A DNA stretch of 64,000 bases from assembly GCA_951799425.1 (NCBI GenBank), contig OX637405.1:30959135-31023134 (forward strand), given 5' to 3'. The notes under the pieces are model-generated. The model was not told where the DNA came from. It was given only the letters and a program-made list of their open reading frames with translations, and did no database searches. Source of the DNA: Ilex aquifolium (Eukaryota; Streptophyta; Magnoliopsida; Aquifoliales; Aquifoliaceae). Shown here in pieces: positions 11,701-21,852 of the stretch (within the stretch, counting starts at the first letter, position 1; each line of letters begins with the position of its first letter). A program made the translations under genes and the position numbers.

Positions 11701-14700
11701 CTCAAACAATAAAAAGAAAAAAATAATATTGACTGTAGTGTAGTAACATACATCCACCATGTTGACGAAAATGAAATGAGCTTCAATTGGGTTCAACGTG
11801 TCCAGGCCCTGCATTTTTTTCAGTAAACTATTGACATTTAAAAAGAAGGTAAAACTGGAAAATTTCAAAAGCATGTAGAACTGTACACCAAGGGAGAGAA
11901 TTAAAATGGAAAGAATGTGACTAACTGAAAAATCAAAATGGGAGAGAAAGTGAAATAACAAAAGCATGTGAATACAATTAACAAAATTATGATTCTCCAG
12001 CTCTACCCAACAGAACAGAACTTTAGCTCTGAGTTTCTCAAATGTATTTGACTCAGAACAGGAACAAAAGCAGCAGGTGAGTTCAACGTTGTAACCCAAA
12101 TGTTGCAGAAGCTGCTGGTGCTTCAGCAGTCCTCATTGTAAATAACCAAAAAGGTAATTATAATTTGGTGTTAGTGTTATGTAATATGGTTATGCCTATT
12201 GATTCCTTCTTACTTATGATCTGGGCAATATGTTTTGATGCCTTTGAACACGATGGTTGACCTTATAAAGTCTATATGCTTAGTGAAGGTAACAGCTAAC
12301 ACATGTAGTTAGTCTTTCAAGTATGCGAATGGATTAGAAGTGGAAGTGGTGGCTGTAAACTTGCCGGTGGCGTCTACGGAGCTAGCCCTTCCTGGGCATT
12401 TATCAAATTTTAGCCTTTTATTGTAAAATTGATCTACCAAAAAAGAAAAGGAAATGGACCCTGGAAATGATTGAAACACAGACTCAATGTTTAGGCACTG
12501 TCTTAGGAAACAGTCAAAGGATGGTATTAGATTTTAGTGCTAAAAAATGGTCCTGCAATTCCTCTGTTGGTGTTTGCGCAGAAGAGGGTGGGTGTTTGCG
12601 TTGGTATAAACTTACCTTACACAAAAAATTCTGTTGAAAAAACGCCGGAACAGCCACTGGGTGAGCCTCTTTGCGTTGAGTGAAGAGGGAGAGCAGAGAG
12701 ATTGGGACTTGTTTGCGTTGAGCGAAGAGGGAGAGCAGAGAGAGAGGAGGTGTTTGCGCAGAAGAGGGTGGCTGTGTCTGTGATTTGGGGAAGTGACCCG
12801 CCGCCTGTGGGTTGCCATGGAGCTGTTGCTTGTCCGGGATTTGGGGGAACTGACTGCCTGAGACAGAAGAGAGGGGGCATAAGGGTTGCAGGGAGCCGTT
12901 GCTCTGGGTTGGGTTGGGTTGGGTTGGGTTGGGTTGGATGTGATGGTTGGGTTGAGTTAATTTGAGGGGGAAAAAATATAGTGGGGATAAAATTCAAGTT
13001 CCTTCCTGTTTTATTATATAGATGTTTTAAATAATAATTTTTTTTTTATTTTTTGAATTAAGGAAGAGAAGTAGGTGTGTTTGGCAGTATGTTGGTTGAG
13101 TTGTTTGACATTGGGGTTGTCTGGAGAAGAAAATATTTTGAGCTTGAAAAAAAATTGGGATAAATTTTGTATCATTGAATCAAAGTTAGATAAAAATTGA
13201 ATCAATCTTAACCGTTGTTGTGCTTTTATAAGTTTAGAATTCAATTTCCTATTGGCTAGATTTGACTGTTCTTAGATCAACACCCCACCCCAACAGAAAA
13301 ACATAAGCCAAATTAGGAAAAAAAATGGTTGTTGACTTTGAGATTTGAATCAATTTGAGTTTATGGATGTTGTAACTACTGTGTTTGTTTTTGTAACCTT
13401 GGTCATCTGTGAGATTGATGAGTATATGCCTTCACCTTTCAATTATTTGAACTAATTTGAAGTGGAATTTGTGTATTTTCATGTGTCTCATGGGAAGTTT
13501 ATGACCTCTGAAATTGTTTGGGTCATTTCATCTTCAATTTTAACATTTGATATATAATTTTCAGATGTTCTGTAATACATGCAAATTTTTTCTATGTAAG
13601 GTCATTTTGTTTTCAAGGTTTTTTGGCATTTTGTGGGCTCTTAATGTCAATTGTTGATGTATTGTATATTTATTCTGCTGGTATGGAAGCATTTTTGTTT
13701 GTTTTGGGGGGGGGGGGGGGGGGGGGGGGGGGGTGCGGGGGGTGTTGTGCTCAAAGTAGTTTGTTGCAATGCAATGTCAAAGTTCAAACTGAAAGAAGAA
13801 ATTTGTGATGTTGCTAGTGTGTGGGAGTAGGAAATAGGATTCATTGCCCTGACAAGGGTAGTGCTAAATTTCTTTATCCAAAATCGAATTATTTGAACTT
13901 ATTTCTCAACCCATGCACTTTTCTGAAAGCACTACTGTAACCTACTTATTTTTTTTTACTTTGTACTTTTTAGGTTAAAATTGTGTTTCTTCAACGCGAG
14001 TTTGAGCCAAACACAATTTCTCTAAAAATGCACGAGTTTGGGAATCAAGTTTGAAACCACCCGGTTTTGGACGAAAAGATGGAAACCACCCTTGTCAGGG
14101 CAATAGCTCTAATACATCCCTCTGTTTAACACATTGTTCCATGTGACATACTTATTGATGTTGAAATTGAAAATGCACAAGTTATTGGGACCGAGTCAAT
14201 CGGAACTAACTATAAAATGTGTTCTAAAAACATTGAAGCACATCATTATTTCAGCAAGCTGTTTTGGATTTTCTGTGCTTATTGAATTGTATGCTAATAT
14301 TAATGCAGGAGATCTGAAAAGAGCTATTTCCCAAGAAACTGGTTTGGAGCCAGAGGAGCAAAAACTGTTGTTCAGAGGAATGGAAAAAGAGGATCAGGAA
14401 TATTTGCACTTGGCAGGCCTGAAGGACAATTCAAAGGTGGTACTCATGGATGATTCAGTGAGCAAAGAAAGGAAGCCTGAAGTGGTAAAGGTTAGGAGTG
14501 AGTTATCAAGAGGTGATGCAGCTGTTGCTGAAGTCAGATCGGAGGTTGATAAACTCTCAGAACAGGTAAATCCTTTTTTTAATGTTTTCATTGTGTACCC
14601 TATTAGCTTTGAGACTTAATTTATTTTATGTAGGTTTCTGCTTTGGAAGCTGTTGTATGCGGTGGGACAAAGGTCGCGGAGCATGATATTATTTACATAA

Positions 14701-15316
14701 CGGAGATGCTCATGAAACAGCTGCTGAAATTGGACAGCATTGAGGCTGAAGGAGAAGGAAAAGTGCAGCGAAGAAAGGAGGTTAGTATGTAACGCCGTAG
14801 AGGTAACTGTTTTGATCGTGTATGTTGCAATCATCTTTTGTTAATTGCTGCTATGGATAACACTTGGGAAAAAAATGTTTACATTGGGATGAGGTATAAT
14901 TTTCTTTACATCAATGTCTAATTGATGCTGGGGAATTATGCATTTTTATCTATTATGTTGTTATATCCCGTACCAGGCAATAGTGGTGAGAGATGGTTGA
15001 CTTGAGAGGTGAAGACAAGAATAATGTGTTCACAGAGAGATCTAGTCACTTAATAGATCTGAAATTATTTATACTGCAAAAGAAAGCTGCAATATTTAAC
15101 TTATAACTATCTGTTCAGGTACGTCGGGTACAGAGCTTTGTGGACACAATGGATTCACTTAAGGCAAAAAATTCTGAACCCATTGGCAACAGCTCCAATG
15201 CAGTGTCAGTGACAACCCAGTGGGAAACATTTGAAACTGGTGTTGGAAGTCTTAATGCCCCTGCCCCAATGCCATCTCCTACAAAAGTTACCCAGGAATG
15301 GGAACAGTTTGATTAG
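2775..15316 (+). CDS. BAG family molecular chaperone regulator (ubiquitin-like plus BAG domain), 4 exons
   Basis: Joined exons 2775-2985, 14309-14565, 14634-14780 and 15119-15316 give 270 residues with every intron GT-AG and the frame preserved. Residues 24-36 carry the [13 protein letters not shown] motif typical of plant BAG1-4 proteins. Residues about 49-120 are a ubiquitin-like domain that crosses the exon 1/2 junction. Residues about 147-222 are a charged helical BAG domain ([15 protein letters not shown]). The C-terminus is WEQFD, also family-typical. Family members bind the Hsp70/Hsc70 ATPase domain and tune client release; the ubiquitin-like part may link to proteasomal turnover. The ATG at 2775 was chosen because no other in-frame ATG precedes the motif; an upstream TTG is not plausible. 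The oddity is intron 1 (2986-14308), swollen to 11.3 kb by an antisense Helitron. The other introns are 68 and 338 bp. All domains look intact. The exact paralogue (BAG1 to BAG4) was not assigned. Confidence 0.9.
3432..3460 (-). other. Helitron 3' terminal hairpin and CTAG
   Basis: The + strand holds ccgtgcc-tgaa-ggcacgg at 3443-3460, a perfect 7-bp stem with a 4-nt loop. On the minus strand it is followed after 7 nt by the terminal CTAG and then by host T. This is the rolling-circle termination signal of the Helitron class. Confidence 0.85.
3549..3690 (-). repeat. Two extra degenerate copies of the Helitron terminal hairpin
   Basis: The segment cctatatcacgtgtctgaag at about 3551 and its near copy at about 3650 (cctgtatcacgtgtctgaaa) are about 100 bp apart. 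Both resemble the terminal hairpin with an altered stem (cacgtgtctgaaggcactg). Together with the terminal copy they form an array of three hairpin-like units at the 3' side of the Helitron. Confidence 0.55.
4461..9308 (-). pseudogene. Helitron Rep-helicase gene, broken by two in-frame stops
   Basis: Minus-strand reading. A 5' exon (about 9308-8867) encodes two [10 protein letters not shown] repeats typical of plant Helitron proteins; its frame slips near 8940-8950. A 145-bp intron (8866-8722) leads to the Rep part (8721 downward), with the HUH-type motif [11 protein letters not shown] and, further on, the [12 protein letters not shown] tyrosine motif. The Pif1-like helicase follows, with Walker A GGAGTGKT and Walker B-like IWDEVS, then an 87-bp GT-AG intron (5309-5223), and it closes with TINKSQGQS and YVALSR at 4461. 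Two stops in the same frame interrupt the Rep section: TGA at 7113-7115 and TAA at 6969-6971. No frameshift lies between them. The enzyme would nick and unwind DNA for rolling-circle transposition. The catalytic motifs survive, so inactivation looks recent, but this copy cannot make the full protein without readthrough. Confidence 0.85.
9470..9714 (-). other. Two open 78-bp splice-bounded segments, possible Helitron 5' exons
   Basis: On the minus strand 9714-9637 and 9547-9470 are each exactly 26 codons, open, and bounded by AG and GT signals in phase 0. They encode [16 protein letters not shown]... and [16 protein letters not shown].... I do not recognise the protein. They could be upstream exons of the Helitron gene or captured host exons. 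The junction to the next Helitron exon (9308 downward) does not keep phase, which weakens the first option. Confidence 0.3.
10756..10984 (-). pseudogene. Captured exons of a cereblon-like/LON-domain gene inside the Helitron
   Basis: Minus strand. Segment 10984-10902 reads [18 protein letters not shown] and then LAALHTYLG, ending at a GT donor. Segment about 10819-10756 reads [22 protein letters not shown], also ending at GT. These match the start of the LON-like substrate-binding domain of plant cereblon/CRBN-type proteins (DTCLA.LHTYLG… LAFL… LPLFYLEG). Only this small part is present, with no start, no remainder of the LON domain and no C-terminal domain, so it is a captured fragment and not a gene. 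It lies between the Helitron 5' end and the Rep-helicase gene, in the same orientation. Family recognition is by eye. Confidence 0.65.
11000..12900. other. Helitron internal filler, origin unclear
   Basis: This part of the Helitron lies between the captured exons and the 5' end. Short open stretches occur on both strands (for example minus 12099-11614), but none shows a recognised domain or convincing splice structure. Some may be further captured host sequence too short to identify by eye. Confidence 0.35.
12905..12938 (+). repeat. (GGGTT)n pentanucleotide repeat
   Basis: About six ggGTT-type pentamers in a row, close to the 5' end of the Helitron. It differs from the plant telomere heptamer (TTTAGGG), so a telomeric origin is not indicated. 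Confidence 0.7.
13706..13733 (+). repeat. Run of 28 guanines in BAG intron 1
   Basis: An uninterrupted G tract of 28 bases followed by tgcggggggtg. It lies between the Helitron 5' end and exon 2 of the BAG gene, on the sense strand, so the transcript would carry it. The exact length is likely to be polymorphic or a sequencing estimate. Confidence 0.85.
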
Positions 15317-15600
15317 CTAATATCTGTCGACTGCTTTTGGAGTGTACAAACTCATGATACATAGAATATATGGTGCTGGGAACACACGATGGTTCCAATA
15401 TTTGCTTCCTTGTTGCAGACCTTGTGACTGATATGGAAATTACATTTAGTTTAAGCAACAATTGTTTTCTTTTACATATGAATCTGCATCAACCTGGTTG
15501 AACCAATCAATTGTATTGAGTAGTGCTTGGATTGCTTTTGTGTGTTTTATATAGAGAATGTATGGTAAATTTCTTTGAACATAGCCTCTACATTTGCATT
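15317..15600 (+). other. BAG 3' flank
   Basis: Non-coding sequence after the BAG stop codon, likely 3' UTR and downstream DNA. No sharp polyadenylation signal stands out. No other gene was seen. Confidence 0.4.
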
Positions 15601-15985
15601 CCATTCTTTTTAGATATTTCTCTTTCTCCTTGACCAGCAAGAGCATAGGCTGCTTCTCCATGAGCTGTGCCGTCTCCAATCTTTAGCTCATCCTCAGATA
15701 TTCGAAGGGGATACAATACCCTGATGACGACAAGAATAATGGATGTTGCTCTTCCAACCTAGTATAAAACTAGTACCTTCGAACTGCTTCAGAAACTGGA
15801 CTCTTGCCTTTTTTGCCATAGAAGGCACCTTCGGAGTCAGGACTGGGAGAGAAACATGATACAGAGGCTTGGAGGAGCAGAGTCCTCTAACCTTGAGCAG
15901 TAATAGAAACTTCCAAGGACTAGTTCCAGCAGCTATATCCATTACCAGTGCTGCCCATCCCTGAACAGGACCTGGAGTCCAAAAA
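15600..15985 (-). pseudogene. Ammonium transporter (AMT2-type) gene fragment, decayed
   Basis: Minus strand. The piece from about 15985 reads PVQGWAALVMDIAAGTSPW, matching the start of the third exon of the intact transporter nearby. It then jumps to QFLKQFEGTSFILGW and, in another frame, RISEDELKIGDGTAHGE and AYALAGQGE, matching the C-terminal exon. The stretch that should lie between (rest of exon 3, the intron and the twin-histidine region) is missing, and at least two frameshifts are needed. It lies 2.1 kb downstream of the intact AMT2-type gene and in the same orientation, so it is best read as the remnant of a tandem duplicate. Confidence 0.75.
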
Positions 15986-16019
15986 ACCAGTTGGATTCAG
16001 AAATCTCCTAACGAGCTCA

Positions 16020-16290
16020 AAGTTTGGGACATTTGTGCAGTCAGCAACCATGGTTTTTTCAGACATGTAGCATCAATAGCTTGTAGCTGAATTCACTTGG
16101 GTTTTGTTCTCTACAGGAGATTCTGCGATCAATTCTCTCCAAAAATCTCAAGTCTGGTAATCATGAACAAAGGCTCAACAACAATAGCGATGGACCGGGT
16201 ACAAAATTCACACATTCTATGTTTAAGACCCACTGAACCTTGGTGGGAATGCCCTAAGCATATACTCAACTTAATTCAATAAATTTTTGT
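16020..16290. other. Short intergenic stretch
   Basis: No coding region or repeat recognised between the AMT fragment and the LINE remnant. Confidence 0.4.
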
Positions 16291-16612
16291 TCCAAAATTT
16301 TTGGGGTCGGTTAACATGAATCATGTTCCGTCATTGAGCTCTATCAAGAGCGATACTTTTAGTTAAACTATAAGTTATCATATCTTTTTTTACTATTTAA
16401 TTTAAAGTTAATTTTGGTCTTCTTTTACTCTTACGTTTGCTTTTAGTAACTATCATATCACTCTTTCTCACCGGTGTCGTAGTAGGCCGTTTATAAATAT
16501 GTTCAAACCATCTAAGTCGATTTCTCCTTAACTTATCTTTTATTTGTGCTGCCTCTTTTTTTTTCCCGAATATATTCGTTCTTGATTCTATCTTTTCTAG
16601 ACTTACCACACA
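16290..16612 (-). mobile_element. LINE reverse-transcriptase C-terminal remnant
   Basis: Minus strand 16609-16397 encodes KDKLRRNRLRWFEHIYKRP followed by PVRKSDM and RKSKRRPKLTL, the conserved tail after the reverse transcriptase domain of plant LINE-type elements (RENRLRWFGHV.RRP…VRKSD…GRGRPK). The frame then breaks; continued reading gives LIELNDGT-like residues. Only the 3' end of the element remains, as is usual for 5'-truncated LINE copies. Confidence 0.65.
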
Positions 16613-17168
16613 TCCATCTTAAGCATATGATGATAAAAAAAATTTAACAATTTTGTTTGGAAATTTAGAAGAATTGATGGTTAGTGTTAGCCAGAAATTA
16701 AAACAAGAATGTTAAAACAAAAGTATAAAAGTTGAAAATGGAGGTCAACTAATCATATAGTCTCTCTTTCAGGAACCTATAGTCCAAAGTTGGTGGGTAT
16801 TGTAGATCTATGGAAGCTTCCTCGACGGTACCATGGTATATGTTGTTTACTATCCCAATGATGAGTCATGAATCATGATGAACCTCTTTATACAGGTGAC
16901 ATTATTGACCAAATGGGTTCTTTCTCTCAGTTTTGAGTTTTCAGATCAATTATAATCGACACGCTTTGGAGAACTTTCAATTCTTTGATTTAAATGGTCT
17001 TAATATTGCTTGGCCACCCTTTGATGTCGTTATTACTTAAATCAAGACCTCCATACATGTGCTTGACAGCGTCTCTGGCTCGGGTGTAACTTAGGAGAGT
17101 CAATTAAACCAAACTCAGTCCAACCTAAATTTTTTAGTATTTGGGCAGAATTTCTTATATTTGGATGA

Positions 17169-17538
17169 GTAATGCTATTTACACTTAAAAATTTAATCTA
17201 ATTTATTGACATGATGATGTGGTTTCATTGGAACCATTAGATTAAAAGCAAGTTCCAATATTTTATGGGTCCCACAATCAATCCAAAGGTTATAGCGAAT
17301 TAGGTCAACAAATCAAGTCAGATTTTTAAATTCAAATAACATTGCTCTATTCGGATTAGAGTAATTCTATTCAGAGCTAAAAATCTGACCTTATTTGCTG
17401 ACATGATAACGTGAATTCATTAGAACCATTAGATGAAGAGCAAATTTCAATGTTTAATGGGGCTCATAATCAATTCAAATGTCATAATGAAATATGTCAA
17501 CAAATAAGATCAAATTTTTAGGTCCAAATAACATTACT
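17169..17538. mobile_element. Two adjacent MITEs of the aatgttat family
   Basis: Units of about 180 bp lie at 17169-17348 and 17360-17538. Each begins with a sequence like agtaatgctatttacactta and ends with its rough reverse complement (attcaaataacattgct). The bodies share blocks such as cattagaaccattagat. They are tandem neighbours with roughly 70-80% similarity by eye. Related copies lie at about 33822-33958 and 39484-39660. There is no coding content. Confidence 0.5.
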
Positions 17539-17539
17539 T

Positions 17540-18081
17540 TTCGAATTGAGCTTGGGTGAAAAAATCTCGACAAAATCTCAATTTGGGTTGTACTGGAATT
17601 GGAGTAGTTTTGTGTTTTTGGTATTCAACCAAAATGATTGGAACTCAGCTTCAACCTGAATTGAATACGAATTGTAATATGAGTTGTGTAACTCAACAAT
17701 TAACCCATTAAGAATCAATCCAAGAATTGAAGCTAAATTCCAACCCGCGTGTAATTATATAAATATCGACATCCCTTCAAGTTGAACTTAAGTTCAAAAT
17801 AAACTTAGATTGAAGAGGTTTTTATAACTTGAGTTGAGTCTGAATCGACCTCTAAACCCATCTCATGTTGGACTCCTATCTCTTGCTAGGGTGTCAATCA
17901 TATTCAACTTTAACTACTAAACCATGGTATGGAGGGTCTTTTTTTTAACTAATGTGTGATATCGTGTATTATCAATCTTACACAATCAAAATTTACCTAC
18001 AATAGCACGTACCTAAAGCTCCTGTGACAATACAAGCAATACTATACATGTATACCTGCACTTGTAGATGATTAAGCAGTC
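17540..18081. other. Degenerate dispersed repeat and intergenic DNA
   Basis: A segment rich in aattgagttgtgtaactc-like words recurs at about 22440-22570 with 23570-23720 and at 33110-33390. This suggests an old dispersed repeat of unknown class. No gene was seen. Confidence 0.35.
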
Positions 18082-21000
18082 TTACAAATTGATGGTTACT
18101 CCTCTAGCAGCACCATTAACAAACCTACTTTGCCCAGCATCTTCCCCATAAGATGATGCATGCCAACCATGTTTTGTTGGGTCATATTTCTCTCCATCAC
18201 CCCAGAGAGCATAGGCTTCCTCTCCATGAACTGCGTCGTCTCCGATCATCAGCTGGTCATCGGGCATTCTTAGAGGCATGAACAGCTTTATAGCTAAAAG
18301 GATCATCGTCGTCGAGACGATGTTCCAACCAATCACGAACAAGGCTGCAACCAGTTGCTTCAGGAACTGGACACCTCCATTTCCACCATAAAATGCACCT
18401 CTTGTGTTTGTCACTGGTAGTACGAGACTGCAAAGGGCTGGCTCTGCCAAAAGGCCAGTCAATAACCCACCCAACAGACCCGCCACTGCATGTGTGTGAA
18501 ACACACCTAGGGTATCATCAACCTAATCGCACAACAGAAAATTAAATTATGGTTAGGGTCATTTCAGCTCAAACTCTAGGGAGTAAATTGTAGGATATTC
18601 CAAAGTCTCATACCCCTGCATTTTATAATATTCTCCATTTTGGTCTAGACCCGCACGATTTTAGAATTTATGGTATCATGAAAGGCCAAAACTCACACTT
18701 ACACATTGCTTACCATTATGATGAAGTACATAAGATTAATCAATTTCACATGTTGTTTACATATTTCTTGCAAATTTTAAGGACAGTCCTTCATAATATC
18801 TATCATGCTTAGGGGTGTTAATCGAACCGAGTCTTCCGAACTTAACTATGCTCAGGTTCGACTCGTGCCTATCGAACTCAAAATATTGTTCAAGCTCGGC
18901 TCATACCGAAGTCGAGCCGAGCTCGAGCAAAAAACAAGTCATTCAAAAAAAATTCAAATCCAGAAATTTCAAATACCCAATAAAAAATTTTTACAAAAAT
19001 GCACACAAATATAAAATTTAACACAAACCTGCGCATAAAATACTTCTAAATCACAACAAAAACGTACAAACTTAAATTTATATGTATAATATAAATTTAT
19101 AAATTAGCCGGCTCGCGAATAGTTCGGGTTCGGTTCAGCTCGAATACTAAACGAGCCTAAAAATTTATTCAGATTCGACTCATTTTATAATATGAACAAA
19201 GCCCAAACTGCCCGGATCGTTTACCGGTGGTAATCATGCTAGGTTTTCTTTAATTAGGATTATCTAAAAATCAAAGTTGCCGACAGAACTATTCAAATTT
19301 CTACATTTGACTTATAATTGAAAGGACAAACATTCATAGTGCGCATCAACCTTATCCCAGAATGAGGCAACCAAATAACTTTCTGTAGTGGTTTCATACC
19401 TTCTGTAGCAAACTAGACTTCTTGTGGAGTATCATCATGGAGAACCATGGAATGCTACCAGAAAGCATCCCCATCACTATGGCCGCCCACGATTGCACCA
19501 CTCCTGCAAAATCATACACTTGCTCAATTCAATTAGTACAATGGCTTATAACATGTTTACATAAAAGTTATTTTTCGATATCATATAAAGAATTAGCACA
19601 AAATAACAGTAGAGTTACAATTCAATTTAGTGATATTATAAAAAATGAGATTGTTTAGAGTTGATCTTAATATTTTAAAACGGATCCTAATATCCAGCAT
19701 CGGTCCTACTATATATTTTGAGATCGATTCTAACATTTTTTGAGTTATAACTAATCTTTATTTAGATGTAATTTCAATACAACACAAAAATTGAAGCCTT
19801 TTTTTGAATCCTTATATGGCATCTGTGGAGGGATTTATCTCCAACCTATACTATCTATCCAGGCAAAGGCCAATCCACAAGAGAACCCCGAAACGGGAGC
19901 AAACCCCCCTTCTACCTTGGCTCTAGAATAGCTTGTTTCTTTTTTTTTTTGGTTCAACAGTCAGGGGTGTTAGGGACAACTTACGCACACTTCGACTAAT
20001 CCCCTCCCCGATCTGGTCAAAGGCAGACCATCCACGCCGGGAATGACCTGGCCCGAGAAGTTATCAAAAATCGAACTTAGGACTTCTGGATTTACAGTTC
20101 GTCCCTATTACCCTTTGACTACTTTTTCAAAATTGGTAATTCTATTACATAAACGTCTTCATATTTTTCTGAAATCCTATATAACACCATCATGTGTTAG
20201 TTCCAGTTATTTGTTTAGGACAACAACAATATATACCTGCGCCGGGAGTAATGCAAACAAGGCCGGTCATCATCCCCTGAACAGCTCCGATGACCGATGG
20301 TTTTCCGAAGAACACTACATCAAGGGATGTCCAAACAAGAAGGCTTGTGGCTGCACATATGTTCGTGTTTAGTACAGCTATTGAAGCATCAATGTTCGCC
20401 GCATAAGGCGCCCCACCATTGAAACCTGACCACCCCATCCACAGTAGTCCAGCTCCAGCAAGCATCAGCAATACATTGTTTGGAGGAAACCTTTCCCTAT
20501 CACTCCTCAATCTTGGTCCAACCTGCACCGGGAGTTGTTCATAATTATGTATAAATTGTATTTAACTTTAGCAAATTGACCCGTTTATTTGATGAATCTA
20601 ATGAGTTTACCTATTTACATTCACTAAAACAAAACCCAATTCCATTTCTTAATTACTGGTCGTGTCTAGATCTAATTGTTGAATCTGTCTAAATTGGGCT
20701 TGTACAATGAGCATTGTGTTTATCTTTCATGAATACTCTAATTCTGATGTGGATAACCGATTTTTAACTGAAGGAATTAGTCGAAGTGCGAATACTCTAA
20801 TTCTGGTGTGGATGACCGGTTTTTGACTGAAAGAATTAGTCGAAGTGCGGATAAGCTGGTCCAAATACCCTAACAGATAAACTAAAAAAAAACATTATGT
20901 TTATGAAAAGGATTTTATTTGCATATAATAGTATTGCATAGGGTAGTACCCAGTAGGCTGCGGTGAAACCAGCAATTCCGGAAGAGAGGTGGATGACATA

Positions 21001-21591
21001 ACCGCCGGAATAATCAATGACACCCCAGTGGAAGAGAAAGCCACCACCCCAGAGACTGAAAGCACCAACGGTGTATGAAAAAATGAGCCAAAGAGGGACA
21101 AAAGCCATCCAGGCTCTGATATTCATTCGTCCAAGTACCGAACCGGCAAGTAAAATCATGGTAATAGCCGCAAAGTTGAACTGAAAATACACGAGTGAGG
21201 CCATTGGGAAGAAAGGCTCGATCGTGGCGGTCTCAATCGATCCATTCTTGTAATAATGTGTGCTCTCCGGTACGGCGGCTCGTCGGATGAGGTAATTTTG
21301 GCCTAAAGCCGGTGAGCCCTTGCCCCAGAAAGGGAAGAGCTGATCACCGAAGGCCATGCGATAGCATACGAGGACCCAACAGATGAGAACGGCGGCGAAG
21401 GCGTAGAGGGCCATGAAAGCAGAGTTGACTGCCCATTTCTTCTTGACGATGCTGCCGTAAAGGATGACGAGGCCTGGCATGCTCTGGAGACCGACGAGAG
21501 TCGATGCTGTGATCTGCCATGCGTTGTCACCTTTGTTTAGCCATGAGGGGACTGCCGGAAGGTGCTCTTGGTATGCCCCTGGGGTGGCCAT
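18082..21591 (-). CDS. AMT2-type high-affinity ammonium transporter, 4 exons
   Basis: Minus-strand exons 21591-20950, 20522-20237, 19503-19400 and 18522-18082 join in frame with GT-AG introns into 490 residues. The start [20 protein letters not shown] and the early GDNAWQ…[20 protein letters not shown] are characteristic of the plant AMT2 (MEP-like) clade rather than AMT1. The signature [17 protein letters not shown] ends exon 1, and the twin pore histidines are present (IHLSS in exon 1; [11 protein letters not shown] in exon 4). About eleven membrane spans are expected. The C-tail holds [20 protein letters not shown], the cytosolic regulatory tail of the family. It would carry ammonium across the plasma membrane. 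Intron 1 holds a duplicated SINE tail, intron 2 a complete SINE, and intron 3 an older repeat. A broken relative lies at 15600-15985. No defect is seen in the coding sequence. Confidence 0.93.
18805..19215. repeat. Old AT-rich repeat in AMT2 intron 3
   Basis: Begins with taggggtgttaatcgaaccg and carries gagccgagctcgagc and cggctcgcgaatagttcggg words, a style common to non-autonomous hAT-like repeats in plants. The right end is not recognisable, so the borders and class are tentative. Confidence 0.35.
19939..20131 (-). mobile_element. Complete SINE, family 2, in AMT2 intron 2
   Basis: Read on the minus strand: a tRNA-like head with box-B-like aagttcgatttttgat, a body with atcggggaggggattagtcg, a conserved end cacccctgactgttgaac, and an A-rich tail (T run at 19939-19950 on the + strand). 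The same body and tail recur many times in the window in both orientations. Confidence 0.6.
20725..20890 (+). mobile_element. SINE family 2 tail with an internal duplication, in AMT2 intron 1
   Basis: The unit gaatactctaattctg…gaattagtcgaagtgcg occurs twice in a row (about 20730 and 20791, period near 61 bp), then the family-2 end and an A-rich tract. The head is missing. Confidence 0.5.
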
Positions 21592-21852
21592 GACTTGTTC
21601 CTGTTACAGGTTTAGTCTCTCTCTCTCTCTCTCCAAGCTTGGTAATGGGTAGGTGTGTATGGAAAAAGATGAGGAAGAATGGTGAAGTCTTCGTTGGTGT
21701 TTTTTGGCTGGGCATTTCATGCGGAATTTTTGATCTCTAATGGTCAATTGTTGGACTTTGGAGGAATGTACACAGCCACGAAGGTTCGTTTGAAATTTAT
21801 AACCAGTTTGAGGCTGGTTGGGTTAGAGTTCATGAATTTGTTTAAGAAGATT
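21592..21852 (-). promoter_or_regulatory. AMT2 upstream region with CT repeat
   Basis: Directly upstream of the AMT2 start codon. A (CT)n run of about 20 bp at 21613-21632 (GA-rich on the coding strand) lies about 25-40 bp before the ATG, a common 5'-leader feature in plants. No confident TATA box was assigned. A SINE bounds the region on the far side. Confidence 0.35.

Larger units (their letters stand above)
3432..13022 (-). mobile_element. Helitron, 9.6 kb, Rep-helicase-carrying, inside BAG intron 1
   Basis: Read on the minus strand the element begins with TCTATATAATAAAAC (5' end at 13022) and ends with a 7-bp-stem hairpin, a short linker and CTAG (3' end at 3432). The flanking bases are A on the left (3431) and T on the right (13023), so the host site was AT with no duplication, exactly as Helitrons integrate. 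It carries a Rep-helicase gene in the same orientation (4461 to about 9308), captured cereblon-like exons (10756-10984) and non-coding filler. It sits antisense to the host BAG gene. Two shorter elements in this window (29591-30132 and 57570-58911) share its terminal signatures. Confidence 0.88.

Noticed and set aside
12905-12938. Interstitial telomere repeat
   Set aside because: The unit is GGGTT, not the plant telomere TTTAGGG, and the run is short.
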